This document shows, piece after piece, positions 5,327-7,892 of a DNA stretch of 7,892 nucleotides; position 1 is the first letter of the stretch; each line of letters begins with the position of its first letter. The notes beneath the pieces are model-generated. The model made no database searches and had not been told where the DNA came from. It saw only the letters and a program-made list of their open reading frames with translations. The translations under genes were made by a program, and so were the position numbers. Location of the stretch: positions 1 to 7,892 of the forward strand of contig JAGWBG010000170.1 of assembly GCA_021296015.1 (NCBI GenBank). The letters are read 5' to 3'. This stretch comes from Dehalococcoidia bacterium (GTDB lineage Bacteria; Chloroflexota; Dehalococcoidia; Lucifugimonadales; JAGWBF01).

Positions 5327-7892
5327 CTAGGTAGTCAGCATCCGGTAGAGCATGGGCAAACGCTGAGGTAGTGACCAGATGTTGTCCAACACCTCGTAGC
5401 TCATATCACCACACATGGTCTTGAGGTAGTCGTGCCCAGCTTTGTCCACAGTGAGACAGAAGGGAACTATGGCTTTCCGTTTAGCCTCTATGAGGGCCAT
5501 GTGGGTATCGTGGACAGCGTACTCCTTCTCCACGCCTTCCCGACTGTAGCCCCTGTCCTGGGGTCTGCCATCGCTTATCAGAAACAGTATCTTGCTTTTT
5601 GCATCCTGAGTGTCAAGCTTAGAGGTGGCGTGCCGGATGGCAGGCCCCATTCGGGTAGCGTGCATGGGTGTGATTTTGTCAATCCTGCGCTTCACCCGGT
5701 CCTGGAAGGACTCACCTATGTCCTTGATAACGTAGAACTCCACGTTCTCCCTGCCGTACCCGGAGAAGCCATAGATTCCATAAGTATCCCCTATTGTCTC
5801 CAGGGCCTGTATAAGGAGCGCAGCGCTCTCCTTCTCCAGGTCTATAATCCGCTTGTAATGGCGGCGGACCAATCCTTCCCGTCGGGTCCTGAGCCACATC
5901 ATATATTCCACCGGGTCGTCGGGGGCATCGTGATCGTCCACGGCGGGCCGACCCTCGTCTATGGCCTCTGCGGTAGAGGCACTCATATCAAGGAGGAACA
6001 CCACCGCTACGTCTCGCTCCAGCTTATTCCTTCTCCACCAGATTTTCTCCGATGGCGTCAGGCCCATATGGCGGTCAATAGTAGCTTCTATAGCGGCGTC
6101 CAAGTCCAAGTCCTCACCGTCTATAACCCGTCGTACCTTGCGAAAGCTCTCGGGAATAACCAACTCAAACTGTCTTCGCACATCTGCCGAGAGCGCCGCA
6201 TAGTTGCGCAAGGTGTCGTTATAGAAATTGATGTCGCCCTCATCCACGCTTTTCTCCCGGACGATGCACCATTTGGGCTTGTAATCGGCCGCCCGGAAGT
6301 CCCATTCATCGTAGACCTGGGACTTGGGTTCACGGGCCTCGAGGGCGCCTCCCTGCTCATCCTCGTGGACCATCTGCCCGTATCCCTGCCCGGGTTGGGA
6401 AGAAGGCGGCGGAACCCCGGCCTCCTTCATAAGGTTTTGAGCGGTTAACCCCATAGCATTCTGGAGTTTACCCGCCTCATCATCCATGTCAAACTCGGCG
6501 CTCTCCTTGAGCAACTCCTCCAGCATCTCCTTGGTAATAGGCTCGGCGTCGCCTTCACCCTGCTGGGACTGGTCAGTACGAAGCCTGTTCAATAGCTGTA
6601 CTAGCTCCGGCTTGAAATCGCCGCGAAACTCCACCTCTTGTGGCGACTCATAAGAGTCGTCCCCTTCTTCACCTTCATCCTCACTCTCACCTTCATCGGA
6701 CTGTCCCTCTCCACTCTGTAGTTGCTGGAGCAACTCCTGTAGCTCATCTTCGGAAAACTCCTCCTCATCGTCGAAGTCTTGGGGCTGAAAGTCTTCAGGC
6801 GACTGTTCCTCATTGGGAAGCTGGGACAGGACTTGGTATACCCTTATCGTGGCCTCGGCAGTATCCTCCACGGCGGCTCTAACATCAAGAAGCCGCCTGA
6901 ATATTTTAGCCAGTACACGTGCAGTCTGCACATGGTCCTTGCGAACGGGGACCCCCTTGAATTGCCCCAGACTAAAACGTATAAGGAACTCAACCATGGA
7001 CTGGCGGAGGGGCATCTCCTCTATTGCAGGTCGCTCCTCCAAGGCCCCGGTCTGGACGGTCCTGTAGTGGGAGACTATTCCCCGGTACTCAGCTTTTACT
7101 CTGTAGTCCAGCCTGCCGTCTTCCAGCGTGGTGAATATATCAAGGGCCAGACGCCTGTCGTTGAACAGATGGAAGAACCGCCCCATGTCCGTAAGATAGC
7201 CTCGCTCGGCACTTGTGGGGTCTGCTTCCTCGCCGTCCAACCTCTCCTGGAGCGTCGCAACCGCCTTTTCTACTACATCGGGCGTTTCCAGGCTGGGCCG
7301 CAGGTCCTTGAACCGTACGGAAGGCTCGTCGAACAGGAAGTCGAAGCTGCCAAACTCCAGATGGGCTACCTGGTGTGTGGAAACCACCTTGAACCAGCCA
7401 AAGTTCTCATCCTTGCTTGAGTACTGGTCCACAATGGGAGGAAGAAAGACCTTGGTGCCTTCAGTGGAAGCCTGGGACTCGGACACCCAGCCGATGCCTT
7501 TGTTCACCAAATCCTTGCTGCTGAGAATTTCAACCGGGGCCCCCGAGAGGGCACGACAATAGAGCCGCATTACACCCTTTACTCTATCCAGTTCCAGGCT
7601 GGATGAAAGGGTTTCCAGGAGTTGCTCGGATGTGTTGGACTCTACTTTGAAGAAGGCCAGCCCGCCATCGGGGTTTTCTTTCAGCAGCTTGATTCCCTGT
7701 TGGAACCAGATGTCAAGCTGGTTCAGGGTCACGCGGTTCAGTACGACGTTCAGGCTTTTGAGAAACGCTGGCACTGCCTCCGGATGTATGGAATGGGTCG
7801 TCTCACACAGGTCAAGGATGTACCGCTGAGATGTGGAGTTTACCTTACTAAGGGACTGGGAGCCTTCAAGAAGGAAGGAGGATGTCTCTCGC
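5327..7892 (-). CDS. NorD/CbbO-like von Willebrand factor A domain protein, 5' end cut by window edge
   Basis: At least 854 residues of a large cytoplasmic protein of the NorD/CbbO type, which work as substrate adaptors for MoxR-family AAA+ ATPases (NorQ, CbbQ) in metalloenzyme or Rubisco activation. The positions below count from the GTG at 7774. The N-terminal part is helical, with a motif of the kind IWFQQGIKLLKENPDGGLAF followed by ESNTSEQLLE. Residues 327-382 are a very acidic linker (runs of Asp/Glu with QELLQQLQ between). The C-terminal VWA domain has a full metal-ion site: DMSAS (Asp596), Thr707 in HATRMGPAIRHAT, and Asp735 in LISDGRPQD. The TRMGPAIRHAT and DTHMALIEAKRKAIVPFCLT blocks and the LPQRLPMLYRMLTT end are NorD-like. 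The frame stays open above the GTG for 39 more family-like codons to the edge, so 7774 is not the start. The ATPase partner is presumably just upstream, outside. Target enzyme unknown: no nor or cbb genes are visible. Confidence 0.9.
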   Translation of the reverse strand, partial: RETSSFLLEGSQSLSKVNSTSQRYILDLCETTHSIHPEAVPAFLKSLNVVLNRVTLNQLDIWFQQGIKLLKENPDGGLAFFKVESNTSEQLLETLSSSLELDRVKGVMRLYCRALSGAPVEILSSKDLVNKGIGWVSESQASTEGTKVFLPPIVDQYSSKDENFGWFKVVSTHQVAHLEFGSFDFLFDEPSVRFKDLRPSLETPDVVEKAVATLQERLDGEEADPTSAERGYLTDMGRFFHLFNDRRLALDIFTTLEDGRLDYRVKAEYRGIVSHYRTVQTGALEERPAIEEMPLRQSMVEFLIRFSLGQFKGVPVRKDHVQTARVLAKIFRRLLDVRAAVEDTAEATIRVYQVLSQLPNEEQSPEDFQPQDFDDEEEFSEDELQELLQQLQSGEGQSDEGESEDEGEEGDDSYESPQEVEFRGDFKPELVQLLNRLRTDQSQQGEGDAEPITKEMLEELLKESAEFDMDDEAGKLQNAMGLTAQNLMKEAGVPPPSSQPGQGYGQMVHEDEQGGALEAREPKSQVYDEWDFRAADYKPKWCIVREKSVDEGDINFYNDTLRNYAALSADVRRQFELVIPESFRKVRRVIDGEDLDLDAAIEATIDRHMGLTPSEKIWWRRNKLERDVAVVFLLDMSASTAEAIDEGRPAVDDHDAPDDPVEYMMWLRTRREGLVRRHYKRIIDLEKESAALLIQALETIGDTYGIYGFSGYGRENVEFYVIKDIGESFQDRVKRRIDKITPMHATRMGPAIRHATSKLDTQDAKSKILFLISDGRPQDRGYSREGVEKEYAVHDTHMALIEAKRKAIVPFCLTVDKAGHDYLKTMCGDMSYEVLDNIWSLPQRLPMLYRMLTT

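Noticed and set aside
5432..6448. Plus-strand open frame of 338 codons inside the VWA gene
   Set aside because: It lies fully antisense to a recognised gene with intact metal-site motifs, shows no family features, and has no ribosome site in a convincing place. It is a by-product of low stop frequency on the other strand.

Overview
The window reads as bacterial chromosomal DNA of moderately high GC, densely coded. There is no rRNA, tRNA, CRISPR array, insertion sequence or phage gene. The mix of a tandem acyl-CoA dehydrogenase pair, a CaiB/BaiF CoA-transferase, a NorD/CbbO-like von Willebrand factor A (VWA) protein and a cyanophycinase-like S51 protein would suit an uncultivated environmental lineage such as Dehalococcoidia-type Chloroflexota. 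That placement is a low-confidence guess from gene content only.

Layout. Positions 1-3555 hold a three-gene minus-strand operon, transcribed from right to left: large acyl-CoA dehydrogenase (3555-2389), small acyl-CoA dehydrogenase (2357-1236), and a class III CoA-transferase (1140 to the left edge, 380 residues visible, stop codon outside). Positions 3556-3779 are a divergent control region with two good sigma70-type promoters facing opposite ways, each with a 17-bp spacer. Positions 3780-4499 (+) encode a short sugar-phosphate nucleotidyltransferase. Converging on it from the right is a minus-strand S51 (cyanophycinase/peptidase E superfamily) gene, 5206-4537, split by an apparent +1 frameshift near 4725. 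After a 120-bp gap with a short perfect inverted repeat comes a large minus-strand VWA gene (5327 to the right edge, 854 residues visible, start outside).

How the genes work together. The two dehydrogenases look like the alpha and beta subunits of a heteromeric enzyme. The large one keeps an isovaleryl-CoA-dehydrogenase-type Glu and has lost the usual C-terminal Glu; the small one lacks the internal Glu. With the CoA-transferase they form a module that would activate an acid as its CoA thioester and then desaturate it; the substrate is unknown. The VWA protein probably works with a MoxR/NorQ/CbbQ-type AAA+ ATPase encoded upstream, beyond the right edge. The nucleotidyltransferase and the S51 protein show no clear functional link to their neighbours.

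The points most worth a second look are the frameshifted S51 gene, the complementary catalytic residues of the dehydrogenase pair, and the VWA protein outside any visible nor or Rubisco context.
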